Source: Perca fluviatilis (taxonomy: Eukaryota > Chordata > Actinopteri > Perciformes > Percidae). Taken from it: a stretch of 64,000 nt of DNA. The translations under genes and the position numbers were made by a program. The notes under the pieces were generated by a model, which was given only the letters and a program-made list of their open reading frames with translations, had not been told where the DNA came from and searched no databases. The stretch's first letter is position 1, and each line of letters opens with the position of its first letter. Of this stretch, positions 1 through 12,365 are shown piece by piece. The DNA is taken from contig NC_053127.1 in the NCBI RefSeq assembly GCF_010015445.1, positions 25,821,745-25,885,744 on the forward strand, given 5' to 3'.

Positions 1-450
1 GTATTTTAAAACGAAAATCAAATAACCATTCGTTTTTTGTTTTTTAATACCCGTTTATGAAATGAAAATCGAATGAACGAAAAAGTACACGGACGAAATG
101 CCGAGCCGTATTTCTGTTTTTGGTTCAAAAACGAAAAACGAGAAAATGACATTACGAGAGGATGTTACAGAATGGCCATTTTACACGTTTGACTTTTATT
201 TTGAAATATTTTACTTCCGCATCACCTCACCTTCCTCTCATAATGTCACTCTTCAAATGGAGAAAAGAAAAAAGGAATTTGCTAAAAACACAAATCAGAG
301 CGTTTTTGGAGTTTAGTTTCCTCGTTTTTTGAAATCAGAAACCAAAAACGGAATACGGCTCTGCATTTTTATTTATTCATTTTTTGAATTGAAACGAATA
401 TCGAAAACAACATTTCTATTTCTCTGTTTCTTGGTTCAAATGAAAAAAAC
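1..450. repeat. Palindromic (foldback) element, probably a MITE
   Basis: Bases 103-142 and 321-361 are inverted copies of each other (gagccgtatt, then a gtttttggtt core, then aacgag), with a few mismatches. Outer A/T-rich sequence (about 30-100 and 360-450) also looks loosely inverted. The left end may run off the window. This is the form of a non-autonomous foldback DNA transposon. The ORFs across it are low-complexity and not believed. Confidence 0.5.
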
Positions 451-555
451 TATCAAAACTTACAAGGACCCATTTGTAAATTACAGACAGAGCAACCAAT
501 CAGGACGAGGATCAGTGTCTGATATATACCTACCCTTTCCGTTTCAGTCTTACTA

Positions 556-720
556 ATGCTGTCGTGTTGTGGCGAAATGCTGTCGCGTTGTGGCAAAATG
601 CTGTCGTGTTGTGGCGAAATGCTGTCGCGTTGTGGCGAAATGCTGTCGTGTTGTGGCGAAATGCTGTCGTGTTGTGGCGAAATGCTGTCGCGTTGTGGCG
701 AAATGCTGTCGTGTTGTGGG
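556..720. repeat. 21-bp tandem minisatellite, 8 copies
   Basis: Eight head-to-tail copies of ATGCTGTCGYGTTGTGGCGAA start at 556, 577, 598, 619, 640, 661, 682 and 703. Base 10 of the unit runs T,C,T,C,T,T,C,T, suggesting growth by 42-bp steps. The period is a multiple of three, so several frames on both strands stay open (for example a seven-residue MLSCCGE repeat). I take those ORFs as a by-product and not as proteins. Confidence 0.95.
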
Positions 721-999
721 ATCTGCGGTTGCGTTGTGGGCCACCGTACATTAGCGTTCATCCGAATCTATTTTTAACTGGATGAAATAATGTAGTCATA
801 CTAGACATAATGATCTTGGAATTTGTACTACTTTACTACCTCTTGGAGTGACAGAAGCAGTATGCTTCAACCATTTATCTCTAGATTGTTGGTATCTATT
901 TTGCCTTATCTGCTTGCTAGTAACTAGTTGTATTTGCTCTCAATCGCAGCTTGTAGCAACTGGTGTTGGCATTAATCCATCTTTGAATTTGCCTTTAAA

Positions 1000-1094
1000 A
1001 AGGGGGATTTATGTGCGTTAACTCAAGTTAAATCGCAATAATATTGTATTGTGATAATATCGTATCATGAGGCCTTTAGTGATTCCCACCCCTA
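1000..1094. mobile_element. hAT-like MITE end fragment
   Basis: The segment ends in gtgattcccacccccta-like sequence (..cccaccccta). It is preceded by repeated 'gataatatcgtatcatgaggcc', with the look of the terminus of a common fish hAT MITE whose ends start TAGGGGTGGGAATCAC. The partner terminus was not found, so this is a fragment. Assignment rests on recall of the family's terminal sequence. Confidence 0.35.
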
Positions 1095-3515
1095 CTGTAC
1101 ATCAATGTAAAGCAGTGCTTTCATAAAAATTAGCATTCTTTCTCAGCAGTTTGTCAGAGTTACGTGCAGTTGTTTGTAGTAGGTTATATTATTCATTTAA
1201 AAAGAATAAAATCCTTTTGTCAACTTTTACTGGAAGTCCATGCAATACCTTTGACCTTTATAACACAATGGTAAGGGAGTTTATCATTTTATTCACTAAC
1301 ATATCAAAACCAATGTCCTGCTGACAACTGGCAATGCAAACTGGGTCAGCAGGTTGGCCCAGAGGTGGGGATGCTGTTTTAATTTCTGGTAGCAGCAACC
1401 TGTAGGTGTGCAATGCTGGAAAAAAGAGGGTGACTGATATTGCATCTACAATACACAGAACTACTATGGAGTCCCTTTGAACATGGCACTGAAGCCCAAG
1501 CTGCTCAAGCAGTGCTGCAGTAGAAGCAATCCAGCTCTCTGACCTTTCCAATTAAATATGTGTGTCAAATGGGCTATTTGTGTATGTATCTACAAGGGAT
1601 GTTCCAAATACTCAGTAGATTAGCTGAAGTAATGTTCATCTAGGCCTACAACTGAAAAATATACTACTGGTTTGGCAATCAGCCATGGAAATGTGCCACT
1701 TTTTTAGTGCAAATGAATCTGCAAATTAAATTACAAGAAGTGGTAATTAATTTATATGTTACAGGGTTTACCTGAGGCATTGAACATTTACAGATTTAGA
1801 TATTAATCCATTTTGGCATGTTTTGACATTGATATATTTCAGCTAATTATAAAAGGTCAGATGAAGCACTCCTATAACTGCTTCAAATACAGAAAAGTGA
1901 ATAAGAAGTTTTGGGAGAACCAGGTTATTTAGAATGGTACATCTTATACATATACACTGTCCAGTGTTAAAAATATTTTATGACATGTTAATGACTAATC
2001 AGGAATGTTATACTGAGAAATGCCAATTGCCAGAGGGCATTTTAGTTTAGAGTTCTGCCTAATAATTGTCAAGCCTGTGAATCACTATGTTGGAAAATGG
2101 CACGGGTATGACATGGACACTGGCAAGAACTGACATATAACTTTTAAATATTTTGGAATGCAGCTGCACAAAAACCTATAATCCAAGTAGCTTTTAAGAT
2201 TTATGAATATTTAGTGTTGTCAAAATAATCTATGTTAGGAGAGTCATCATATGTTGTGTGATCTGTCTGTCATTCCAGCAAGTATATTAATTAAATAATA
2301 CTCATTAGTCAGCATTATTTTGTGCCAAAAAAAATATTTTTAATTGTTTTAAACAATAACCCAAAACAAGATTGCTGAATCATAAACACAAATGTTTGAT
2401 AAGGAAATAATGCTGTTGCAGCTTAACTGAGTATTATGTATTGAATCCTGCTGTGAAAGCAGTGGAGTATTACAACCTTGTTGGATAGTTCATTTGAAAG
2501 TTGTAATTGCAGTTTTTCTTCCACCATCATTTATGAAATCATGCATTGCAAGTGGAATCAACAATCTAGCATTGAGATGAGCAATACATTGGAATTCAGT
2601 AACCAAAGAAGAGGGAATTGTCATTGTTGTACATGCTACATTTGTGAATATGGTTGAGAAATGTTTTCCCAGTAAAAATAAGGTTTTAAGCTAGGGAAAG
2701 ACTGATAAAACTCACATGTTCACATGATATCCATATTCCATTAGAAAAATATTAGACAGATGCTGACCTCTACAGGTAAGATTTTGCCTTGCATTCTTGA
2801 CAGATATCACTTCAAATTATGGAGCACATTAAGGGGCTTTTACCAAAATCAAAAACGGAAGTGAACTGCCATTATTTACAACTCAGAAACAAGCACATCT
2901 TACTAAGCAATGTTTGAAGGTATGCATGCCTGTATGTGCTGTATAGACGTTTCAAAATAGGATGGCATTAGTTCATTGTAATTGAGCAAGACGAAGAGCA
3001 TGAGGTACTGTAAGAAATGCTGTATTTCTGAGGCACTGATGGATAATGAAATGTCTCACTGGAGCCAGAATGTAGTGGCAGAGCAACAGGGAGGCAGACA
3101 GCTAAAGCAAATAACTGGGCTATCAACCTCTACTGACAAACAGCCACAAGCCTGACTGAACTGGGAAAAATAGAGCAGTGGAGAAGACACGGTGGCAATG
3201 GAGCACAAAGTGGAGATGACAGCCTTTAGGACACAAGTGACAGCAATTGAGGGTAGACTGAGTACAAGTGAGTGTCAGGCAGAGGGAAATGCCATGCTGG
3301 TGCAACAAGCATTAATGGAGACTGGCACATGAGCTAAAGACAGACACAGGGGTCTCATTCACAAGTTCCTTTCAGGCTGCAACTTGCTGCTTAGTGGTCA
3401 ACTGAGGAGCATATTATGATGTTTCACTCACTGCACAGATTTTTAAACTTTAGTTATTCCGAGAAAGTTGACAGAGTATTCTTATACTTTTTCACAACTG
3501 CCAGGCCACTACTCT
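1095..3515. other. Intergenic, no gene seen
   Basis: AT-rich sequence. Short ORFs of 61-97 codons on the minus strand (1258-1551, 3123-3308) show no recognisable domain and no splice or codon context. Nothing else is supported. Confidence 0.6.
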
Positions 3516-3523
3516 ACAGCAAG

Positions 3524-5169
3524 TAGGGCTATAGCGATACACTAATATCACGATACGATACGCGATATTCAGCTCACAATACAATATATATCACGATATT
3601 CAACCAACTATACGATTCGATATAATTCGATACACTTACATCATTTTCTGAAAGATTTAAAGGGGACAGAGTGATTTTGGTGACATCTTGTGAGTGTTCC
3701 AATTACTTGGATTTAATTAATTGAACTGAAAACATCAATTACACAATATATGTCTCTGACTGGACAGAGAGTCTACAGCAGGGATCATCAACTACATTTT
3801 TTTCAGAATTTTTCTAAGCACTCTGGTGGCCGGACTTTCAAATAAATAAAATAAAATGAAGTTATACCTAATACGCCTATTATTGTTTGAAATTTTCACT
3901 TTCTTACTGAATTAATGCTATATATATATATATATTTTTTTTTTTTTTAATGTATTAGTGTGAGCAAACTCCTAAAAAACATGGAAACTCCATAATGATA
4001 ACTGGCTCTTTCACTAGAAAAAGATCTCAGACTAGGAGGCAGTTCACTGAGGAGTGATGGTTAAAGTCTGTGATTATGGAAAAATTATTGTAGTATGCAG
4101 CATCCTGATTGGTGGAAAATGCTTGCAGAAAGAAAGGCTGTTGTCAGATAAACATGTCACTGTCAAAGAGGCTGAAGCAAAAAGTTGACGTGGAAAACCC
4201 AAAAGCCCAGCTTTAATGATGAAAGGACTGATAGGCTATGAGCTATGCACTCGTCATGTATGCCTCATTTGCAATGAAACGATGTTGTTGCAAAATAATA
4301 CAACCAGCATCGTCATCATCACTCGAACATAACGATCGCGTCATTCACGTGCATATTAAGTAGCTCCAGATTGTCCGCTCTAGCGGAGAGTTTGGTTTGT
4401 TCAGCCAACAGTGAGGTTTACAAGAATTTGTCAAAATTTCCAGATTCCCGGCAACCTAAGATAAACAGTTAGACTAAAAATCGACAGCTTTTGTTTTAGC
4501 TTGTTTGTAAAAATTCACTATTTGCAGAGTAGAGCTGTGTTTGCGTAAAACAGCGCGGTGGACTGAGCAGATTGAAATATCGCTTTCTACATCATGTTTA
4601 TGCCGGTCTACACAGGTGAGTGCATTGATAAGTATTGACTTTCTACTCACAAAGGTTTAATTGTAGCCTATTTACAGAAAAGAGACCAGCATGAGTTCAT
4701 CCGCCCCAGCGGCCGTTGGTAACTCTGTATCGTTCCCAGTCAGGTGCTGCGTGTTTTAACCTTTAACGTACACACATCTCGGCTCAGCTGTGTGTGTGGA
4801 GCTCGGGCATCGCTGTACAGAATCCCGGCATGTGAATAGAGATGTAAATACAGGGGGCTGGGTTTTTGCTCTAAATGCTTGAAATGATAAATAACAGAAC
4901 ACAATTTTTCCTCTTTACATTTTGTGAATTCATGATTATTCTGCGGGCCAGACTAAAAGCTTTGGCGGCGGGCCGCCAGTTGACTGGCTGCTCTACAGCG
5001 ACACTAGCGGCTGGCTGACCAAATCGCTCTTCCTGCAACGCGAACGGGGGTAAACACTGGGGATTTGAATGGGACTTATGTATCGATACTCGCGGCTTAA
5101 AAATCGATACTTTCTTCTGGAAAAAAATATCGATTTATATCGCAGAATCGATAAAATTGCTCAGGCTTA
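3524..5169. mobile_element. hAT-type element with 8-bp target duplication (outer)
   Basis: The 8-bp direct repeat ACAGCAAG flanks the element exactly at 3516-3523 and 5170-5177. The termini are imperfect inverted repeats: TAGGGCTATAG at the left, and TAAGCCTGAGC reading inward from the right. Both subterminal regions are rich in cgatac/atcgata motifs, as in fish hAT elements. No transposase ORF remains, so it is non-autonomous. A second hAT-like element (3779-4990) lies inside it. Confidence 0.7.
3779..4990. mobile_element. hAT-type element nested inside another
   Basis: Left end CAGGGATCATCAACTAC; the right end, read inward, is CAGCCAGTCAACTGGCGG. The flanks are gtctacag (3771-3778) and ctctacag (4991-4998), an 8-bp target duplication with one mismatch. 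The right end carries the ggcggcgggccgccagttgac type of terminus familiar from fish hAT repeats. No transposase ORF is visible. Confidence 0.6.
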
Positions 5170-5350
5170 ACAGCAAGGTCCACATGAGCAGGTTGGGTAA
5201 CATACCTTAGTCGAGGGAATCTTGCACAGCGAAATTGCTAGTGTATATTTAATTCTTACAGTGTAAAATTGACAGTAACAATGCTCACATAACTCAAATC
5301 AAAACACTAGCGAAAACACTATTTTATATACAACAGTTATTGCTGAGGGA

Positions 5351-6021
5351 TAGGGTTGAACGATTATTTAAATTCAAACAGACAATGTTATAGAATGCAA
5401 TTTTCAAATTGCAAAAGCTGCAATTAAAAAATATATATTCTTGTTTTTAATGCTACACTATCTAACAAACCAGAGGGTTGAAAACACCTGGCCCCACGGG
5501 CTTCACGTGCACACACGCTGCCCTATCCTCCATGTGACATATGCAAGTGACAGTAGTTGAAGAACTTGCAAAATGCCATGCGCAAGCTTTGATGCTTGCT
5601 GTACTACCATGTGAAAATGACCTCGGCAGAACTGAATACCAAACAGAAAAAGGGGTCGGAACAGAGCGTCAAAGAGGAACAGTACGTCAGTTGCCTGGAC
5701 CTATTTTGGGTTTTGTCAAGAAGATGGCTCGACAGAGTCAGGTACTGTGCCGAACATGCCTTGCTACCATAGTTACAACACTAGGGAACAATACAAATCT
5801 GTTCCAGCATTTAAAGAAAGCATCACAAGGCTGTGTATGACATACATTAGTGAACCCACACTAATGGCTTGTTGATGGCATGTTTTCTGATCTAGGCAGC
5901 CCACAAAAATGTGTATAGTGAATAATACAGAAGATAAGGAATTAAAAAAAAAAAAATGCATACTGAATTACAATCAAAATATTGGTCCAATTAGATTATT
6001 TTCCATTATCATTCAGCCCTA
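5351..6021 (+). mobile_element. hAT element remnant with BED-finger-like ORF
   Basis: A perfect 8-bp duplication, CTGAGGGA, flanks it at 5343-5350 and 6022-6029. Terminal inverted repeats are TAGGGTTGAACGATTAT at the left and TAGGGCTGAATGATAAT read inward from the right. At 671 bp it is far too short for a full hAT transposase. It retains the N-terminal DNA-binding part (see 5541-5840), so it is an internally deleted derivative. Confidence 0.85.
5541..5840 (+). pseudogene. Truncated hAT transposase, BED-type zinc finger region
   Basis: A 99-codon ORF inside the hAT element. Residues about 70-97 (CRTCLATIVTTLGNNTNLFQ, then HLKK) resemble the BED zinc finger of ZBED/hAT transposases: a C-x2-C pair, a TTxGNTTNLxxHL-like stretch and a following His. 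The second histidine expected after HLKK is absent and a Cys (SQGC) follows instead, so the zinc site may be degenerate. The dimerisation and catalytic regions of hAT transposases are missing. I read it as a relic; no host function is implied. Confidence 0.55.
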
Positions 6022-6029
6022 CTGAGGGA

Positions 6030-8388
6030 CTTTCTGGTGTTGGGCCTTCAGTCTATGCACTACCACTCACCAAGTTTAATTTCAGAAGAGAACAACTGAA
6101 GAGTGTGTGACCCCATATTGGACGACATATGGGTCCCAGACCAGTTCAAAGAAATAACCAACCTGTCACACTGACTTGACTTTATAAATAAAAATGGATA
6201 CATATTTCCCAACACGATGGGAAATGAGACAATAAATCAAGGGGATATCCAAAGGTGGAGGATCTTCTGAGTGAAAGGAGCAATCACCAGTTATAAAACT
6301 ATGGACTGCAGCATAACCCCTACATCCTAAGACACACAGACAGTAATACATCATATCACTCATCTATTATACTAGTAAAAATGAATCACCTACAGTACAT
6401 GACTGATGTCTGATTCAATATGAATGGTATCTAGGGCAAGTGTGAAGCTGTAGTGAGACTACATTTGACAGGAAATACGCATTTATATTACATCTGTTGT
6501 ATTTTGAAAACATTACATGATCCCAGATTAAAAGCAGTAGTAAATACTTACTGTAACTATGTTTTTTGTCATGTTTCAGAGACACATTACATAATGGTAT
6601 GCTCATAATATAAACCATGAAAGTCAAGCCAACAGAGAGTGAACAACTAAATGCATGTTTGGGATATAATACTTAGTAGTGTTAAAATATAACGTACGCA
6701 CACAGAAAAGAGCCAAAATAAGTAAGATTGCACAGATTTGATACGCTGGATCATATCGGGTGTTGACCAGACGTGACTGTAATTTAATATTTTATTTAAT
6801 TATAGATCAGTTTCTTCTTCAAGATTGTTATAAAATTCAGTGTGTATGAGTTAATTATATTCAGTCGAGGCATATCGCTGACTCAGAGCTAAATTTTAAT
6901 CATGCTAGCGAAACAACAAGCTCAAGGTGGTAGGTATTGGGCGCTCGGACTGTACACCTACTGTTATGGTTCATGTAGGTGCAGCAGTGCAAAGTGCAAA
7001 ATGGATAGGGGAAGCAGAATGTAGATGGGAGGTTGTGGTGATTACTTAATACGCTCTTAACCAGTCACATCACTGGTCTCAACAGCAAATTAGTGACGCA
7101 TGACGATAGCTCAACAAATGAAAAAGACTCATCTTCAGGAAACTATACTGTTGTCTGTATGGTGCAGAGGAGCACCACCTGAACACATGACACCTTAAAT
7201 CAGCAACCAGAGGCACACGGTGTTTTTTTATTTTTTATTTATTTGTACGATGATGATGAACACATAACAAAAAAGCAGCTTGATTAAGCAGTAAATATGA
7301 TTGCATCAATCCAACGCCATCATAATTCCACTATATTTTAAATGGTTCCATCATGTCTTTTCAAGAAAAGAAAAAACTTGAACTGGTGATTTTTTCAAAA
7401 CAAAAGTTGAAAAAGAGGCACTGATTCACAGGATTAATGATCTCCAGTAAACTGATGTCTCCGATACAAACAGAATACAGAGTTATAACGGACCTATCTG
7501 ATGCCTGTTTAGTTATTTTGTAGCGGCCCAGTGTCATCTGCATGTAATTTAAGGTAAGCACAGTGAATGGCTGTGCATAATGGCACTGCACTCTGGTGCG
7601 GGACTACTCAAATAAGAGGCTGCAGATTTATCTACATATCTGTCCTGCTGCATTTAGTTAGCTGTAGGGATTTAATGAACTTGAGGTTTTCATTCTGTAT
7701 AAGCAGCTGTGGACAACAGATACTGTAAGCCTCTCCTCCCACCTATGCACTGAGGGCTTGCACCAAAATACCACACAGCTGGGCAAAAGGAAGTACAGAA
7801 AATAACAAAGGGTCGAAGTGCTGCTTGCATTGGTTGTTGTTGTCCGTTTATTTTATCATGCATTGTGCTGCTATGCTGTACATTGTAATTAATTGTTTTA
7901 ATTTTATTATTTACCTTTTGTTTTTATTATGCAGTATATTTACAGAAAATTGTGCATTTTTACAGCAAAGCTTGTCTGCAAACTTGAACATGACCTGTTC
8001 TTTTTGTAATGTTTTAAGATCAATCAGCTTGTTGTTCTGAGGTATAGCATTTTTATCACAGCCACGGCATCTCACAAAATGCAATTTTCTTCAAAGCCCA
8101 CAGACAACACAAGTGCTAACTGATTAATTGATGGGGTGGCTATTATTTTAGATTGGCTATCCAGGGCATTGCTTAACATAAAAGGACCAAGACAGAATAC
8201 AATACAATACAGGGATTTATGTTTGTTTCATACAGTTTACCAAGATAGGGGAGAGTGCATCTTTAGGTCCTTTAGTACCCATGTAACATGATAACAGCAT
8301 ATATTATGAATATGTGGTTAAGACTTCATAGTAGAGTGCTGTTACCCAATGTTGCCATTACACTAAATGTTTAACAATTATGACATTG
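6030..8388. other. Intergenic, no gene seen
   Basis: Short ORFs on both strands lack recognisable domains. AT-rich, with scattered homopolymer runs. Nothing else is supported. Confidence 0.6.
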
Positions 8389-8912
8389 GCTGTGTCTCAA
8401 ACCGCACACTTCTGTCAGTATACTGCTAATGTGCACTGACCACTTGCTACCGCAGTGGCCACTTTGGATGGTTAGTGTTGTCCCAAACGGAACACTTACG
8501 TTAAAACACTTACCGGAAATGACGAGCGGTCGGCTCGCCCCGCCGCCTCTGAAAATCTGACGAAAATCTATTAAACTGACCTTTGTTGATCTGAAATGAA
8601 GACAGATTCAGCAACTGCATGGCCTATTTCTCGCTTAAAATGTTTTCAGAAACACGTTTCGGTTAACTATTTTCGTAAAATATGAGATCATATTCTGAAC
8701 GAGCCGCCATTATGCTCTGTTGTGAAATCCGGCAGAAGCCAGACCCATGTGAAGTGTTCATCCAATCAGCTGCCGGTCGACGTCCCTGGTCCCTCCCCTT
8801 TCCGCTGCGTAGTCAAGATGGTGCCAATTTAGTGCGCGTAGTGTCAATCGTTCCATATATATACTTAAAACTAAGTGTTTGAAGTGTGCAAGTAGGCGGT
8901 TTGAGACACAGC
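8389..8912. mobile_element. DNA-transposon MITE with 17-bp perfect terminal inverted repeats
   Basis: GCTGTGTCTCAAACCGC at 8389-8405 is matched exactly by its reverse complement at 8896-8912. The 524-bp interior has no transposase; the 66-codon ORF at 8682-8882 is not recognisable. A target duplication could not be fixed with confidence, so the superfamily is left open. Confidence 0.7.
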
Positions 8913-9675
8913 AATTGTATGTTAGCAGTCCAAGCTAACCATACCCTGTGTTGGTCTTAGTTAGTTTACTTTTATAGCACTGGCATGAACGAGTCAAAGT
9001 GGCATGTCACACTTCAGAGACATGAAAGCTAAGTCGCTGAGGGGATAAAGCTCAGCAGAACCAAAAACAAGGGGAAAAAGACTTTACTTAGGTATGCTTA
9101 GTTAGAAATTGCCAGTTATTGATTGTCTGACATTAGGGAAGTGCACTCTGCAGAGGGCTGACATAATAAAAGGTTTGGCTTGATAGAGAATGAGAGGACG
9201 GATCAAAGGAGCCAGCAATGAAAAAAAAAAAGCATGCTGCTGTATTAAAATGTGAATGAAACCTTGACTTGCAAGTGAAATTTAAATGCGGAGAACAAAT
9301 CAGCATGTAAGAAGAACCAGGAAGGTATAAAAACCAACGAAGCAAAGCAGAGCCCATTTTAAAGGTCGCATTAATGGGCTAAAATACAGACATTTAGTAC
9401 ATAAGTACATTAAAAGTCACTAAAACATGGAGACGATTACATTTTTCAAAATGTACTTGGCCTAAGTATTGAACATTCCACAACCAAGTTCAAAACAAAC
9501 TTTCAAGACTTACAGTAAGGGGCGCTCTTCACACTGTCTGAGCCAGAGCAAATGTCATGGGCAGGATTTACATTTGCACTCAGTTGCTAGTTTATTAGAT
9601 ACACCTGGTTAAAACTAATCAGTTGAATACACTGACAATACATATGATCTGACCGTTATCAAAGTTATGATGTTC
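8913..9675. other. Intergenic, no gene seen
   Basis: No recognisable ORF, RNA gene or repeat. There is one A-run at about 9220. Confidence 0.5.
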
Positions 9676-10303
9676 AAGTGATGGTTCGGAGTAATTTACC
9701 CTAGGGTCCTTTGCACCACGACCTCAAGCCAAACACCCCCCCAGAAGCTTTTTTCACCTGGGTCTAACATTGGGCGAGTTAGCGTAGAGTAGCGTTAGCC
9801 GCTGAATAGCTTAGCGCGGGGCTAATGGACCCACGTTTGTATCTCTTAAATGACTAATAATGCCCGAAATGATACCAAAGGTCTACACTAGTACATATAG
9901 GTTATGTACTCATAAAACGATGGATTGGAAAGTTTGTAAGTACACCAGAAGTTTATGTAAATAACACTTGCCTGCTGGCTTCTGCTCTCTGCTGCTGCTG
10001 CTGCTACCTGCAGTTAGACTCACAGCAGCAACAACAGCAGCAGAGAGCAGAAGAGAGCAGGCAAGTGTTCATAAACTTCTGGTGTACTTACAAACTTTCA
10101 ATCCCATCGTTTAATGATTGTATAGTATCATTTCGGAAACGTATTAATTAGTGAGCTAAGAGATACAAGCACGGTAGTCCAGTAGCCCCCCTTCAGCGAA
10201 AGCGCTAACGCCTCACGCTCACTAGGACAATGCTACGTGAAAGGTGTTGGCTCGAGGGGGTGGTGCAAAGGACCCTAGGGTAAATTACTCCGAACCATCA
10301 CTT
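9676..10303. mobile_element. Long palindromic foldback element
   Basis: Two arms of about 310 bp are inverted copies. AAGTGATGGTTCGGAGTAAT at the left end is mirrored at the right end, and the next 25 bases (ttaccctagggtcctttgcaccac type) are also mirrored. Deeper matches are agtttgtaagtacaccagaagttta against taaacttctggtgtacttacaaact, and the caagtg/gctctctgctgctg segments. The centre, near 9990, is rich in CTG/CAG. There is no ORF. It would form a very long hairpin when single-stranded. Confidence 0.85.
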
Positions 10304-11745
10304 TAAGTTGTTGCTCAAACTGTTGAGGTGTTGACTAAACTGTGTGGTCATTTAATTTTTGTCCGTGGTGCTCTTGAATCATATTGCCTTATACTTTGAA
10401 GCTCTTCTAATACACTGACCTTTATATCAATAAGGGTAGACAATTTACTTTTCGGTATAGTATAATATAGGATAGTACAGCAATAGTTTTAGCTACGTGT
10501 ACATAATTAACTGGCAAAATTTATTTCGCAGAGGGTCATGCATAAAGGTTTCAAAAAGATTAATAGGCAAGCTTAGGGGTTGTTGAACTAGGAGGAATTA
10601 GCAGACCTCTCTTCTATCAAGGGTATTGTGACTAAACTATAATAAACAACAAAGAGCACAAGCACACTGTGCACCCAACACATCCCCGGCTGTTATTACA
10701 TTCACATTTCAACACCATGGACAGCGACAATGTTGACAGCTCAACAGCACATCAGAAGAACAATAAAGCAATTACACATATATAAGCATATCATAATAAA
10801 ACGTTACTCACCGTTTAGGTAACTGAATGTGGGGCAGTGTCACTGTGGGCAGTCTCGGGATAATATCTTAATATCCGTCCAGCCTTTAGTGCACCAAGGG
10901 GGTAAGGTTTCTCTCAAGGTTCAGCAGCACAAAATGGGCCTTTCCACGTGTAAAGCACGGCTCGCCTAGAATCAGTAAATAGTGGGAAAAGTATGGGAAA
11001 AGAAACGTTCACACGGGGCAAAGTAGGCCATGAAAGCCAGAGAGCACTTTTAAATGAGTTCCAGAGAAGGTTATTGTAGGTCAGCCACTGCTGCTCGAGC
11101 AGTGCTGAAAAGATGACGGCTGAGAACAATATCTTGACGCAGGATACCTTCGCCAGTTTCTGACTCCACGCCTTGCACTCAAACATGACGCTCGTTAGAG
11201 CATTAATTGACAGGCTGCTGGTGTATATACACGTGGTTTGGTTTGTAAACTCAAAAATAACTAAGGGTCGTTAGTTGCAGTACGGTAGGGCAGCAGAAGC
11301 CGCCCGTGGAAACGTAGGAGAGGGGGGTAGTGTTAACCTGTGTAACCTGACCTGGTTTATGCTAGCCGCTGAGACCGCAACTTCGCTGGCATTGTTGAAC
11401 TCTGAACTCGGCTGCTTTTCCTCACTTTGGCCCTCGTCCAGGGGTCTTTAGACGCTGCCCCGCATGTCGCCTCTAAAATGTATGGTGGTGTAAACTTGCG
11501 TTAAAAGCAAACGTTTTATTAATATGTGTTACTAGCAAGGAAGGTTTTGCGCGCACTGTGGTATCAAATTGATTGTAAATTTAACCTGCACGCGCAGAAT
11601 AAGGCGTGGTTTATGGGCAGCGCATTGCCACCTGAGTAAAGGGCGCGTGCGCAGTGGGCCTGAACAAAATGTCACATTAGGCCTATAAATCCACAGCATG
11701 ACAAACTGCAAAATATCTTTGACATGTTTTGACAGCACTGTATCT
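10304..11745. other. Intergenic, no gene seen
   Basis: No supported gene. Minus-strand ORFs at 10914-11186 and 11532-11738 have no recognisable domain. Confidence 0.5.
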
Positions 11746-12160
11746 CAGTGGTGGAATGTAACTAATTAGTTAGATTTACACAAACTTCACTTGTGCTAGC
11801 TTTATACTTTATGCTTACATTTTCAAGGCAAATATTGCACTTTTTCACCTTGTTTACCTAGGTAGTTAGGCCTGTTTACTAGTTATTTTGAAGATGGAGG
11901 TTTTACAATCAAAATATAATGCATTGCTATAAATTAAACTACCTACTGTAACTGTACATTTACTGACCAACTACAATAGTAAAATGCCACTTATAAATCC
12001 AACAGGGATGTGATATATTTGATATACCATTCACATTTTTCTGCAAAACGAGTCCTTTTACATTTTATATTTTAAGTACATTTTAATATTTCCATACTTC
12101 CATACTTGTGAATGCAGGACTTTAACTTGTAATGGAGTACTGCTACATAGTTGTATAGGG
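11746..12160. repeat. Fish MITE family starting CAGTGGTGGAA (copy 1)
   Basis: Starts CAGTGGTGGAATGTAACTAA and continues with 'aagtacatttta...tgaatgcaggactttaacttgtaatggagtac'. The last part aligns in the same orientation with 32200-32240, which then ends in the inverted terminus CCACCACTG (32281-32289). The two are therefore copies of one family of AAGTACATTT-rich elements. The right end of this copy is not clear. Confidence 0.5.
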
Positions 12161-12365
12161 ATTCTAGAACGGACATTTAAAATTTTCATGGTGGGGAAAG
12201 CATGGCTCTAAGCCATGACAGTGTGACGGCCAGTATGCACAATAAAAAGACCCTGAAACTGGAATTTAGCTATTATTAATTTTACATAACATTACATTAC
12301 ATTTACACCTGTGCTTTTCCTTCTGTGACATGTCTTCTGTGAAAAAGGTCTATTGCTACATTTAC

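Noticed and set aside
556..720. CRISPR-like array
   Set aside because: The repeats are directly tandem with no unique spacers, in a vertebrate genome.
553..785. Several repeat-containing ORFs on both strands
   Set aside because: They are forced open by the 21-bp period of the minisatellite; there is no start context, domain or splice evidence.
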